A DNA stretch of 64,000 nt from Mytilus edulis (GCF_963676685.1 NC_092346.1:72617821-72681820), one strand, 5' to 3'. Counted from the first letter of the stretch, positions 1-13,975 are shown. Notes: generated from the letters alone by a model not told the origin. A program made the numbers and translations.

Positions 1-112
1 CGCATTTGTTCCTTACTTGTTTTTTTATACGTTCTACCTTTTAACTGCTTTATGTCCGTATGTTTGAAGATGGATCTTGGTTCGACGGGATGAAATCACC
101 GTGTTAGCGCTT

Positions 113-450
113 GCTAAAAAACGAAGATGTGGTATGATTGCCAATGAGACAACACTCCACATTAGACCAAAATGACACAGAAATTATCAACTATAGTTCA
201 CTGTACGGCCTTCAACAATGAGCATAGCCCAAACCGTGTAGTCACCTAAAAAAGGCCCAGACATGACAACCTCATACAATTCAAACAACAAAACTGACGG
301 CCGTATTTCATATACAAAAAAATAAACGGAAATATGTAACACAAAAACAAACGATAACTACTTAATTTCAGGCTCTTGTCTAGGGACAGGCACATACTTA
401 CATAATGTGGTAGAGTTAAACATGTAAGCAGGGTGTACATCGTTTCGGAG
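113..450 (+). repeat. Dispersed mussel-type repeat (family A), left copy
   Basis: Contains 'gatgtggtatgattgccaat', 'gagacaacactccac' and 'acggccttcaacaatgagca', a combination that recurs at 13976-14313 (inverted), 28650-28845, 31500-31620 and 63755-64000, and in decayed form at 20190-20340. I recall this family as very common in Mytilus. It interrupts a satellite unit: bases 1-112 resemble the first part of a degenerate unit and 450-540 the rest. Confidence 0.75.
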
Positions 451-480
451 CATGCTATTACCTTGTTTAATTCGTTCCAT

Positions 481-3400
481 CACTCGCTTATAATTCGCTT
501 ATAATACGTGTATCTTACGTTGCACCTTTTAAAACATGATTTTCAATTGTTTTGTTGTCTCTGGTGGAAGATTTGGGCTCTTAGAGGTGATATAACTCTA
601 TAAGTGCATTTGTATCCGTTCCAGCGGTCGGATAATACCCTGTTAAATATTCGTTACTAATTCGCTTTTAAAAAGTTTGTTGTACGTTGCACCTTTTAGA
701 AAAGGATTTCCAATTGTGTTCATATCTCTGGTGGTAATAATGTGTTCTTATAGATGAAATACCCCTATAAGCGCATATGTACTCGTTCCAGCGATCGGTT
801 AATACCCTGTTACCTATTCGTTACCTATTCGTTACCTATTCACTTATAGTACGTTTGTTGTACGTTGCACCTTTTAGAAAAGGATTTTCAATTAAATTCA
901 TATCTCTGGTGGTTACAATGTGTTCTTAGAGATGAAATGACCCCATTAGAGCGCATGTACCCGTTCCAGCGCTCGGTAAATAACCTGTTACCTATTCGTT
1001 ACTTATTCGCTTTTAATGCGCGGGGTATACGGTGCACCTTTAAATAAATCGTGTTTTAATTGTGTTCATGTCTGGTGGTAACAATGTGTTCTTAGAGATG
1101 AAATGACCCCATTAGAGCGCATGTACCCGTTTCAGCGCTCGGTAAATAACCTGTTACCTATTCGTTACTTATTCGCTTTTAATGCGCGGGGTATACGGTG
1201 CACCTTTAAATAAATCGTTTTTTAATTGTGTTCAGGTCTCTGGTGGTAAGAATGTGTTCTTAGAGATGAAATTACCCTATTAGCGCGCATGTACCCGTTC
1301 CAGCGCTCGGTTAATACCCTGCTACCTATTCGTTACCTATTCGTTACCTATTCGCTTATAATACATTTTTTTATACGTTTCACCTGTTAGAAAAGGATTG
1401 TCAATTATGTCCATGTCTCAGGTGGTAACAATGTGTTCTTAGAGATGAAATTACCCTATTAGCGCTCATGTACCCGTTCCACTGCTCGGTAAATAATCTT
1501 GTTACCTATTCGTTACCTATTCGCTTTTAATGCGCGGGGTATACGGTGCACCTTGAAATAAATCGTGTTTTAATTGTGTTCAGGTCTTTGGTGGTAAGAA
1601 TTTTTTCTTAGAGATGAAATTACCCTTTTAGCGCGCATGTATCCGTTCCAGCGCTCGGTTAATACCCTGTTACCTATTCGTTACCTATTCGTTACCTATT
1701 CGCTTATAATACATTTTTTATACGTTTCACCTGTTAGAAAAGGATTGTCAATTATGTCCATGTCTCAGGTGGTAACAATGTGTTCTTAGAGATGAAATTA
1801 CCCTATTAGCGCTCATGTACCCGTTCCACTGCTCGGTAAATAATCTTGTTACCTATTCGTTACCTATTCGCTTTTAATGCGCGGGGTATACGCTGCAACT
1901 TGAAATAAATCGTGTTTTAATTGTGTTCATGTCTGGTGGTAACAATGTGTTCTTAGAGATGAATGACCCTATTAGAGCGCATGTACCCGTTCCAGCGCTC
2001 GGAAAATAACCTGTTACCTATTCGTTACTTATTCGCTTTTAATGCGCGGGGTATACGGTGCACCTTTAAATAAATCGTTTTTTAATTATGTTCAGGTCTC
2101 TGGTGGTAAGAATGTGTTCTTAGAGATGAAATTACCCTATTAGCGCGCATGTATCCGTTCCAGCCCTCGGTTAATACCCTGTTACCTATTCGTTACCTAT
2201 TCGCTTATAATACATTTTTTTATACGTTGCACCTGTTAGAAAAGGATTTTCAATTATGTCCAGGTCTCAGACGGTAACAATGTGTTCTTAGAGATAAAAT
2301 GACCCCATTCGAGCGCATGTACCCGTTCCAGCGCTCGGTAAATAACCTGTTACCTATTCGTTACCTATTCGCTTTTAATGCGCGGGGTATACGGTGCACC
2401 TTGAAATAAATCGTTTTTTAATTGTGTTCAGGTCTCTGGTGGTAAGAATGTGTTCTTAGAGATGAAATGACCCTATTAGCGCGCATGTACCCGTTCCAGC
2501 GCTCGGTTAATACCCTGTTACCTATTCGTTACCTATTCGTTACCTATTCGCTTATAATACATTTTTTATACGTTTCACCTGTTAGAAAAGGATTTTCAAT
2601 TATGTCCATGTCTCAGGTGGTAACAATGTGTTCTTAGAGATGAAATTATCCTATTAGCGCTCATGTACCCGTTCCAGTGCTCGGTAAATAATCTTGTTAC
2701 CTATTCGTTACCTATTCGCTTTTAATGCGCGGGGTATACGCTGCAACTTGAAATAAATCGTGTTTTAATTGTGTTCATGTCTGGTGGTAACAATGTGTTC
2801 TTAGAGATGAATGACCCCATTAGAGCGCATGTACCCGTTCCAGCGCTCGGAAAATAACCTGTTACCTATTCGTTACTTATTCGCTTTTAATGCGCGGGGT
2901 ATACGGTGCACCTTTAAATAAATCGTTTTTTAATTATGTTCAGGTCTCTGGTGGTAAGAATGTGTTCTTAGAGATGAAATTACCCTATTAGCGCGCATGT
3001 ATCCGTTCCAGCCCTCGGTTAATACCCTGTTACCTATTCGTTACCTATTCGCTTATAATACATTTTTTTATACGTTGCACCTGTTAGAAAAGGATTTTCA
3101 ATTATGTCCAGGTCTCAGACGGTAACAATGTGTTCTTAGAGATGAAATGACCCTATTAGAGCGCATGTACCCGTTCCAGCGCTCGGTAAATAACCTGTTA
3201 CCTATTCGTTACCTATTCGCTTTTAATGCGCGGGGTATACGGTGCACCTTGAAATAAATCGTTTTTTAATTGTGTTCAGGTCTCTGGTGGTAAGAATGTG
3301 TTCTTAGAGATGAAATGACCCTATTAGCGCGCATGTACCCGTTCCAGCGCTCGGTTAATACCCTGTTACCTATTCGTTACCTATTCGTTACCTATTCGCT

Positions 3401-5580
3401 TATAATACATTTTTTTATACGTTTCACCTGTTAGAAAAGGATTTTCAATTATGTCCATGTCTCAGGTGGTAACAATTTGTTCTTAGAGATGAAATTACCC
3501 TATTAGCGCTCATGTACCCGTTCCAGTGCTCGTTAAATAATCTTGTTACCTATTCGTTACCTATTCGCTTTTAATGCGCGGGGTATACGCTGCAACTTGA
3601 AATAAATCGTGTTTTAATTGTGTTCATGTCTGGTGGTAACAATGTGTTCTTAGAGATGAATGACCCCATTAGAGCGCATGTACCCGTTCCAGCGCTCGGT
3701 AAATAACCTGTTACCTATTCGTTACTTATTCGCTTTTAATGCGCGGGGTATACGGTGCACCTTTAAATAAATCGTTTTTAATTGTGTTCAGGTCTCTGGT
3801 GGTAAGAATGTGTTCTTAGAGATGAAATTACCCTATTAGCGTGCATGTACCCGTTCCAGCGCTCGGTTAATACCCTGTTACCTATTCGTTACCTATTCGT
3901 TACCTATTCGCTTATAATACATTTTTTTATACGTTGCACCTGTTAGAAAAGGATTTTCAATTATGTCCAGGTCTCAGACGGTAATAATGTGTTCTTAGAG
4001 ATGAAATGATCCCATTAGAGCGCATGTACCCGTTCCAGCGCTCGGTAAATAACCTGTTACCTATTCGTTACCCATTCGCTTTTAATGCGCGGGGTATATG
4101 GTGCACCTTGAAATAAATCGTTTTTTAATTGTGTTCAGGTCTCTGGTGGTAAGAATGTGTTCTTAGAGATGAAATTACCCTATTAGCGCGCATGTACCCG
4201 TTCCAGCGCTCGGTTAATACCCTGTTACCTATTCGTTACCTATTCGTTACCTATTCACTTATAATACGTTTGTTGTACGTTGCACCTTTTAGAAAAGGAT
4301 TTTCAATTGTGTTCATGTCTCTGGTGATAACAATGTGTTCTTAGAGATGAAATGACCCTATTAGCGCATATGTACCCGTTCCAGCGCTCGGTTAATACCC
4401 TGTTACCTATTCGTTACCTATTCGTTACTTATTCGCTTTATATACGTTTGTTGTACGTTGCACTTTTTAGAAAAAGATTTTTACTTGTTTTCATGTCTCT
4501 GGTGATAACAATGTGTAATTAGAGATGAAATGACCCTATTAGCGTGCATGAACCCGTTCCAGCGCTCGGTTAATACCCTGTTACCTATTCGTTACCTATT
4601 CGTTACCTATTCGTTACCTATTCGTTACCTATTCACTTATAATACATTTGTTGTACGTTGCCCCTTTTAGAAAAGGATTTTCACTTGTGTTCATGTCTCT
4701 GGTGGTAACAATGTGTAATTAGAGATGAAATGACCCTATTAGCGTGCATGTACCCGTTCCAGCGCTCGGTTAATACCCTGTTACCTATTCGTTACCTATT
4801 CGTTACCTATTCGTTACTTATTCGCTTTATTTGTTGTACGTTGCACTTTTTAGAAAAAGATTTTTACTTGTATTCCTGTCTCTGGTGGTAACAATGTGTA
4901 ATTAGAGATGAAATTACCCTGTTAGCGCTTATGTACCCGTTCCAGCGCTCGGTTATTACCCTGTTACCTATTCGTTACCTATTCACTTATAATACGTTTG
5001 TTGTACGTTGCACCTTTTAGAAAAAGATTTTTACTTGTGTTCATGTCTCTGGTGGTAACAATGTGTAATTAGAGATGAAATGACCCTATTAGCGTGCATG
5101 TACCCGTTCCAGCGCTCGGATAATACCCTGTTACTTATTCGTTCCTTATTCGCTTTTAATGCGCAGGGTAAGTATACGTTGCACCTTGAAATAAATCGTT
5201 TTTTAATTGTGTTCATGTCTTTGGTGGTAACAATGTAATCTTAGAGACGAAATGACCCTATTAGAGTGCATGTACCCGTTCCAGCGCTCGGTTAATACTG
5301 TAAACCAACTTAATTTCGCGAGCGATTTATTTTCGCGATTTTCGCGAGTAGAAAAATAACGCGAAAATAAATCGTCGATAATATGTAAAACTTGGATCTT
5401 TCCTTATTAAACTTCATCAAGTAAATCAAAAAATCGCGAAATTAAATAGCCGCGAATTGGTCAAGAAAGGGTAAAACGCGAAATAAAGTATTCGCGAAAA
5501 TAAGTTGGTTTACAGTACCCTGTTACCTATTCGTTACCTATTCGTTACTTATTCGCTTTAAATACGTTTGTTGTACGTTG
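481..5580 (+). repeat. Left satellite arm, ~28 tandem units
   Basis: Each unit carries in order: a 'ctggtggtaacaatgtg' block, 'ttagagatgaaatgaccc', 'gtacccgttccagcgctcgg', 'ttaataccctg', a run of 11-bp 'cgttacctatt' subrepeats, then one of two tails. Tail A contains 'aatgcgcggggtatacg' followed by 'aaataaatcg'; tail B contains 'cttataatac' and a 'gttagaaaaggatt'-type block. Tails A and B interleave, giving a higher-order period of about 848 bp (for example the variant 'cagccctcgg' at 2161 and 3009). The outermost units (481-900) are the most divergent, as is usual at satellite edges. Confidence 0.92.
5298..5515. mobile_element. 218-bp MITE with TA target duplication inside the left arm
   Basis: The element begins CTGTAAACCAACTTA and ends TAAGTTGGTTTACAG; the inverted termini run about 24-25 bp with one mismatch. 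It lies between TA at 5296-5297 and TA at 5516-5517. Removing it together with one TA restores the array sequence 'ggttaataccctg', so the insertion site is exact. The interior is rich in 'ttcgcg'/'cgcgaa' motifs. A TA duplication is typical of Tc1/mariner-superfamily MITEs. It has no coding capacity and no counterpart was seen in the right arm. Confidence 0.88.
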
Positions 5581-5620
5581 AAATCCTTTTCTAAAAGGTG
5601 CAACGCACAACAAACGTATT
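5561..5620. other. Junction (centre) of the inverted array
   Basis: Bases 5561-5580 (ending 'ttgtacgttg') are the reverse complement of 5601-5620 with a single mismatch. They are separated by a 20-nt spacer 'aaatccttttctaaaaggtg' that is itself part of a unit in inverted orientation. This is the point where unit polarity flips, a near-perfect cruciform-capable centre. The arms flanking it are thousands of bases long. Confidence 0.88.
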
Positions 5621-8600
5621 ATAAGTGAATAGGTAACGAATAGGTAACGAATAGGTAACAGGGTATTAACCGAGCGCTGGAACGGGTACATGCGCGCTAA
5701 TAGGGTCATTTCATCTCTAAGAACAAATTGTTACCACCAGAGACATGGACACAATTGAAAATTCTTTTCTAAAAGGTGCAACGTACAACAAACGTATTAT
5801 AAGTGAATAGGTAACGAATAGGTAACAGGGTAATAACCGAGCGTTGAAACGGGTACATGCACGCTAATAGGGTCATTTCATCTCTAATTACACATCGTTA
5901 CCACCACAGATATGAACACAAGTGAAAATTCTTTTCTAAAAGGTGCAACGTACAACAAACGTATTTAAAGCGAATAAGTAACGAATATGTAACGAATAGG
6001 TAACAGGGTATTAACCGAGCGCTGGAACGGGTACATGCGCTCTAATAGAGTCATTTCGTCTCTAAGATTACATTGTTACCACCAGAGACATGAACACAAT
6101 TAAAAAACGATTTATTTCAAGGTGAAACGTATACTTACCCCGCGCATTAAAAGCGTATAAGGAACGAATAAGTAACAGGGTATTATCCGAGCGCTGGAAC
6201 GGGTACATTCACGCTAATAGGGTCATTTCATCTCTAATTACACATTGTTACCACCAGAGACATGAACATAAGTGAAAATCCTTTTCTAAAAGGTGCATCG
6301 TACAACAAATGTATTATAAGTGAATAGGTAACAAATAGGTAACGAATAGGTAACGAATAGGTAACGAATAGGCAACAGGGTATTAACCGAGCGCTGGAAC
6401 GGGTACATGCGCGCTAATAGGGTCATTTCATCCCTAAGAACACATTGTTACCACCAGAGACATGGACACAATTGAAAATCCTTTTCTAAAAGGTGCAACG
6501 TACAACAAACGTATTATAAGTGAATAGGTAACGAATAGGTAACAAAGTATTAACCGAGCGCTGGAACGGGTACATGCACGCTAATAGGGTCATTTCATCT
6601 CTAATTACATATTGTTACCACCAGAGACATGAACACAAGTGAAAATCCTTTTCTAAAAGGTGCAACGTACAACAGACGTATTTAAAGCGAATAAGTAACG
6701 AATAGGTAACGAATAGGTAACAGGGTATTAACCGAGCGCTGGAACGGGTAAATATGCGCTAATAGGGTCATTTCATCTCTAAGAACACATTGTTACCACC
6801 AGAGACATGAACACAATTGAAAATCCTTTTCTAAAAGGTGCAACGTACAACAAACGTATATAAAGCGAATAAGTAACGAATAGGTAACGAATAGGTAACA
6901 GGGTATTAACCGAGCGCTGGAACGGGTACATATGCGCTAATAGGGTCATTTCATCTCTAAGAACACATTGTTACCACCAGAGACATGAACACAATTGAAA
7001 ATCCTTTTCTAAAAGGTGCAACGTACAACAAACGTATTATAAGTGATTAGGTAAGGAAAAGGTAACGAATAGGTAACAAATAGGTAACAGGGTATTAACC
7101 GAGCGCTGGAACGGGTACATGCGCGCTAATAGGGTAATTTCATCTCTAAGAACACATTCTTACCACCAGAGACCTGAACACAATTAAAAAACGATTTATT
7201 TCAAGGTGCACCGTATACCCCGCGCATTAAAAGCGAATGGGTAACAAATAGGTAACAGGTTATTTACCGAGCGCTGGAACGGGTACATGCGCTCTAATGG
7301 GGTCATTTCATCTCTAAGAACACATTGTTACCGTCTGAGACCTGGACATAATTGAAAATCCTTTTCTAACAGGTGCAACGTATAAAAAAAATGTATTATA
7401 AGCGAATACGTAACGAATAGGTAACGAATAGGTAACAGGGTATTAACCGAGCGCTGGAACGGGTACATGCGCGCTAATAGGGTAATTTCATCTCTAAGAA
7501 CACATTCTTACCACCAGAGACCTGAACACAATTAAAAAACGATTTATTTAAAGGTGCACCGTATACCCCGCGCATTAAAAGCGAATAAGTAACGAATAGG
7601 TAACAGGTTATTTACCGAGCGCTGGAACGGGTACATGCGCTCTTATGGGGTCATTCATCTCTAAGAACACATTGTTATCACCAGACATGAACACAATTAA
7701 AACACGATTTATTTCATGTTGCAGCGTATACCCCGCGCATTAAAAGCGAATAGGTAACGAATAGGTAACAAGATTATTTACCGAGCACTGGAACGGGTAC
7801 ATGAGCGCTAATATGGTAATTTCATCTCTAAGAACACATTGTTACCACCTGAGACATGGACATAATTGAAAATCCTTTTCTAACAGGTGAAACGTATAAA
7901 AAAATGTATTATAAGCGAATAGGTAACGAATAGGTAACGAATAGGTAACATGGTATTAACCGAGCGCTGGAACGGGTACATGCGTGCTAATAGGGTCATT
8001 TCATCTCTAAGAGCACATTCTTACCACCAGAGACCTGAACACAATTAAAACACGATTTATTTCAAGTTGCAGCGTATACCCCGCGCATTAAAAGCGAATA
8101 GGTAACGAATAGGTAACAAGATTATTTACCGAGCACTGGAACGGGTACATGAGCGCTAATAGGGTAATTTCATCTCTAAGAACATATTGTTACCACCTGA
8201 GACATGGACATAATTGAAAATCCTTTTCTAACAGGTGAAACGTATAAAAAAATGTATAATAAGCGAATAGGTAACGAATAGGTAACGAATAGGTAACAGG
8301 GTATTAACCGAGCGCTGGAACGGGTACATGCGCGCTAATAGGGTCATTTCATCTCTAAGAACACATTCTTACCACCAGAGACCTGAACACAATTAAAAAA
8401 CGATTTATTTCAAGGTGCACCGTATACCCCGCGCATTAAAAGCGAATAAGTAACGAATAGATAACAGGTTATTTACCGAGCGCTGGAACGGGTACATGCG
8501 CTCAAATGGGGTCATTTCATCTAAAGAACACATTGTTACCACCAGACATGAACACAATTAAAACACGATTTATTTCAAGTTGCAGCGTATACCCCGCGCA

Positions 8601-11600
8601 TTAAAAGCGAATAGGTAACGAATAGGTAACAAGATTATTTACCGAGCACTGGAACGGGTACATGAGCGCTAATAGGGTAATTTCATCTCTAAGAACACAT
8701 TGTTACCACCTGAGACATGGACATAATTGAAAATCCTTTTCTAACAGGTGCAACGTATAATAAAATGTATTATAAGCGAATAGGTAACGAATAGGTAACG
8801 AATAGGTAACAGGGTATTAACCGAGCGCTGGAACGGGTACATGCGCGCTAATAGGGTCATTTCATCTCTAAGAACACATTCTTACCACCAGAGACCTGAA
8901 CACAATTAAAAAACGATTTATTTCAAGGTGCACCGTATACCCCGCGCTTTAAAAGCGAATAGGTAACGAATAGGTAACAGGTTATTTACCGAGCGCTGGA
9001 ACGGGTACATGCGCTCTAATGGGGTCATTTCATCTCTAAGAACACATTGTTACCGTCTGAGACCTGGACATAATTGAAAATCCTTTTTTTACAGGTGCAA
9101 CGTATAAAAAAATGTATTATAAGCGAATAGGTAACGAATAGGTAACGAATAGGTAACAGGGTATTAACCGAGCGCTGGAACGGGTACATGCGCGCTAATA
9201 GGGTAATTTCATCTCTAAGAACACATTCTTACCACCAGAGACCTGAACACAATTAAAAAACGATTTATTTAAAGGTGCACCGTATACCCCGCGCATTAAA
9301 AGCGAATAAGTAACGAATAGGTAACAGGTTATTTACCGAGCGCTGGAACGGGTACATGCGCTCTAATGGGGTCATTCATCTCTAAGAACACATTGTTACC
9401 ACCAGACATGAACACAATTAAAACACGATTTATTTCATGTTGCAGCGTATACCCCGCGCATTAAAAGCGAATAGGTAACGAATAGGTAACAAGATTATTT
9501 ACCGAGCACTGGAACGGGTACATGAGCGCTAATAGGGTAATTTCATCTCTAAGAACACATTGTTACCACCTGAGACATGGACATAATTGAAAATCCTTTT
9601 CTAACAGGTGAAACGTATAAAAACATGTATTATAAGCGAATAGGTAACGAATAGGTAACGAATAGGTAACATGGTATTAACCGAGCGCTGGAACGGGTAC
9701 ATGCTCGCTAATAGGGTCATTTCATCTCTAAGAACACATTCTTACCACCAGAGACCTGAACACAATTAAAACACGATTTATTTCAAGTTGCAGCGTATAC
9801 CCCGCGCATTAAAAGCGAATAGGTAACGAATAGGTAACAAGATTATTTACCGAGCACTGGAACGGGTACATGAGCGCTAATATGGTAATTTCATCTCTAA
9901 GAACAAATTGTTACCACCTGAGACATGGACATAATTGAAAATCCTTTTCTAACAGGTGAAACGTATAAAAAAATGTATTATAAGCGAATAGGTAACGAAT
10001 AGGTAACAGGGTATTAACCGAGCGCTGGAACGGGTACATGCGCGCTAATAGGGTCATTTCATCTCTAAGAACACATTGTTACCGTCTGAGACCTGGATAT
10101 AATTGAAAATCCTTTTCTAACAGGTGCAACGTATAAAAAAATGTATTATAAGCGAATAGGTAACGAATAGGTAACGAATAGGTAACAGGGTATTAACCGA
10201 GCGCTGGAACGGGTACATGCGCGCTAATAGGGTAATTTCATCTCTAAGAACACATTGTTACCACCAGAGACCTGAACACAATTAAAAAACGATTTATTTA
10301 AAGGTGCACCGTATACCCCGCGCATTAAAAGCGAATAAGTAACGAATAGATAACAGGTTATTTACCGAGCGCTGGAACGGGTACATGCGCTCAAATGGGG
10401 TCATTTCATCTCTAAGAACACATTGTTACCACCAGACATGAACACAATTAAAACACGATTTATTTCAAGTTGCAGCGTATACCCCGCGCATTAAAAGCGA
10501 ATAGATAACGAATAGGTAACAAGATTATTTACCGAGCACTGGAACGGGTACATGAGCGCTAATAGGGTCATTTCATCTCTAAGAACACATTGTTACCACC
10601 TGAGACATGGACATAATTGACAATCCTTTTCTAACAGGTGAAACGTATAAAAAAATGTATTATAAGCGAATAGGTAACGAATAGGTAACGAATAGGTAAC
10701 AGGGTATTAACCGAGCGCTGGAACGGGTACATGCGCGCTAATAGGGTAATTTCATCTCTAAGAACACATTCTTACCACCAGAGACCTGAACACAATTAAA
10801 AAACGATTTATTTAAAGGTGCACCGTATACCCCGCGCATTAAAAGCGAATAAGTAACGAATAGATAACAGGTTATCTACCGAGCGCTGGAACGGGTACAT
10901 GCACTCAAATGGGGCCATTTCATCTCTAAGAACACATTGTTATCACCAGACATGAACACAATTAAAACACGATTTATTTCAAGTTGCAGCGTATACCCCG
11001 CGCATTAAAAGCGAATAGGTAACGAATAGGTAATAATATTATTTACCGAGCACTGGAACGGGTACATGAGCGCTAATAGGGTAATTTCATGTCTAAGAAC
11101 ACATTGTTACCACCTGAGACATGGACATAATTGACAATCCTTTTCTAACAGGTGAAACGTATAAAAAAATGTATTATAAGCGAATAAGTAACGAATAGGT
11201 AACGAATAGGTAACAGGGTTTTAACCGAGCGCTGGAACGGGTACATGCGCGCTAAAAGGGTAATTTCATCTCTAAGAACACATTCTTACCACCAGAGACC
11301 TGAACACAATTAAAACACGATTTATTTCAAGGTGGACCGTATACCCCGCGCATTAAAAGCGAATAGGTAACGAATAGGTAACAGGTTATTTACCGAGCGC
11401 TGGAACGGGTACATGCGCTCTAATGGGGTCATTTCATCTCTAAGAACACATTGTTACCGTCTGAGACCTGGACATAATTGAAAATCCTTTTCTAACAGGT
11501 GCAACGTATAAAAAAATGTATTATAAGCGAATAGGTAACGAATAGGTAACGAATAGGTAACAGGGTATTAACCGAGCGCTGGAACGGGTACATGCGCGCT

Positions 11601-13945
11601 AATAGGGTAATTTCATCTCTAAGAACACATTCTTACCACCAGAGACCTGAACACAATTAAAAAACGATTTATTTAAAGGTGCACCGTATACCCCGCGCAT
11701 TAAAAGCGAATAAGTAACGAATAGATAACAGGTTATTTACCGAGCGCTGGAACGGGTACATGCGCTCAAATGGGGTCATTTCATCTCTAAGAACACATTG
11801 TTACCACCAGACATGAACACAATTAAAACACGATTTATTTCAAGTTGCAGCGTATACCCTGCGCATTAAAAGCGAATAGATAACGAATAGGTAACAAGAT
11901 TATTTACCGAGCACTGGAACGGGTACATGAGCGCTAATAGGGTCATTTCATCTCTAAGAACACATTGTTACCACCTGAGACATGGATATAATTGACAATC
12001 CTTTTCTAACAGGTGAAACGTATAAAAAAATGTATTATAAGCGAATAGGTAACGAATAGGTAACGAATAGGTAACAGGGTATTAACCGAGCGCTGGAACG
12101 GGTACATGCGCGCTAAAAGGGTAATTTCATCTCTAAGAACACAGTCTTACCACCAGAGACCTGAACACAATTAAAACACGATTTATTTCAAGTTACAGCG
12201 TATACCCCGCGCATTAAAAGCGAATAGGTAACGAATAGGTAACAAGATTATTTACCGAGCGCTGGAACGGGTACATGCGCGCTAATAGGGTCATTTCATC
12301 TCTAAGAACACATTCTTACCACCAGAGACCTGAACACAATTAAAAAACGATTTATTTCAAGGTGCACCGTATACCCCGCGAATTAAAAGCGAATAAGTAA
12401 CGAATAGGTAACAGGTTATTTACCGAGCGCTGGAACGGGTACATGCGCTCAAATGGAATCATTTCATCTCTAAGAACACATTGTTACCACCAGACATGAA
12501 CACAATTAAAACACGATTTATTTCAAGTTGCAGCGTATACCCCGCGCATTAAAAGCGAATAGGTAACGAATAGGTAACAAGATTATTTACCGAGCACTGG
12601 AACGGGTACATGAGCGCTAATAGGGTAATTTCATCTCTAAGAACACATTGTTACCACCTGAGACATGGACATAATTGACAATCCTTTTCTAACAGGTGAA
12701 ACGTATAAAAAAATGTATTATAAGCGAATAGGTAACGAATAGGTAACGAATAGGTAACAGGGTATTAACCGAGCGCTGGAACGGGTACATGCGCGCTAAA
12801 AGGGTAATTTCATCTCTAAGAACACATTCTTACCACCAGAGACCTGAACACAATTAAAACACGATTTATTTCAAGGTGCACCGTATACCCCGCGCATTAA
12901 AAGCGAATAGGTAACGAATAGGTAACAGGTTATTTACCGAGCGTTGGAACGGGTACATGCGCTCTAATGGGGTCATTTCATCTCTAAGAACACATTGTTA
13001 CCGTCTGAGACCTGGACATAATTGAAAGTCCTTTTCTTACAGGTGCAACGTATAAAAAAATGTATTATAAGCGAATAGGTAACGAATAGGTAACGATTAG
13101 GTAACAGGGTATTAACCGAGCGCTGGAACGGGTACATGCGCGCTAATAGGGTAATTTCATCTCTAAGAACACATTCTTACCACCAGAGACCTGAACACAA
13201 TTAAAAAACGATTTATTTAAAGGTGCACCGTATACCCCGCCCATTAAAAGCGAATAAGTAACGAATAGGTAACAGGTTATTTACCGAGCGCTGAAACGGG
13301 TACATGCGCTCTAATGGGGTCATTTCATCTCTAAGAACACATTGTTACCACCAGACATGAACACAATTAAAACACGATTTATTTAAAGGTGCACCGTATA
13401 CCCCGCGCATTAAAAGCGAATAAGTAACGAATAGGTAACAGGTTATTTACCGAGCGCTGGAACGGGTACATGCGCTCTAATGGGGTCATTTCATCTCTAA
13501 GAACACATTGTTACCACCAGAGATATGAATTTAATTGAAAATCCTTTTCTAAAAGGTGCAACGTACAACAAACGTACTATAAGTGAATAGGTAACGAATA
13601 GGTAACGAATAGGTAACAGGGTATTAACCGATCGCTGGAACGAGTACATATGCGCTTATAGGGGTATTTCATCTATAAGAACACATTATTACCACCAGAG
13701 ATATGAACACAATTGGAAATCCTTTTCTAAAAGGTGCAACGTACAACAAACTTTTTAAAAGCGAATTAGTAACGAATATTTAACAGGGTATTATCCGACC
13801 GCTGGAACGGATACAAATGCACTTATAGAGTTATATCACCTCTAAGAGCCCAAATCTTCCACCAGAGACAACAAAACAATTGAAAATCATGTTTTAAAAG
13901 GTGCAACGTAAGATACACGTATTATAAGCGAATTATAAGCGAGTG
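5601..13945 (-). repeat. Right satellite arm, ~48 tandem units, inverted
   Basis: The same unit as in the left arm, reverse complemented ('ccgagcgctggaacgggtac' landmark). The 11-bp subrepeat reads 'aataggtaacg' and occurs 1-5 times per unit. Variant units such as the one with 'caagattatttaccgagcac' recur many times (for example near 7770, 8117, 8630, 9490, 9839, 11896, 12581), indicating higher-order amplification specific to this arm. The last units (13526-13945) match the first units of the left arm base for base, although the interior copy number differs. Confidence 0.92.
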
Positions 13946-13975
13946 ATGGAACGAATTAAACAAGGTAATAGCATG

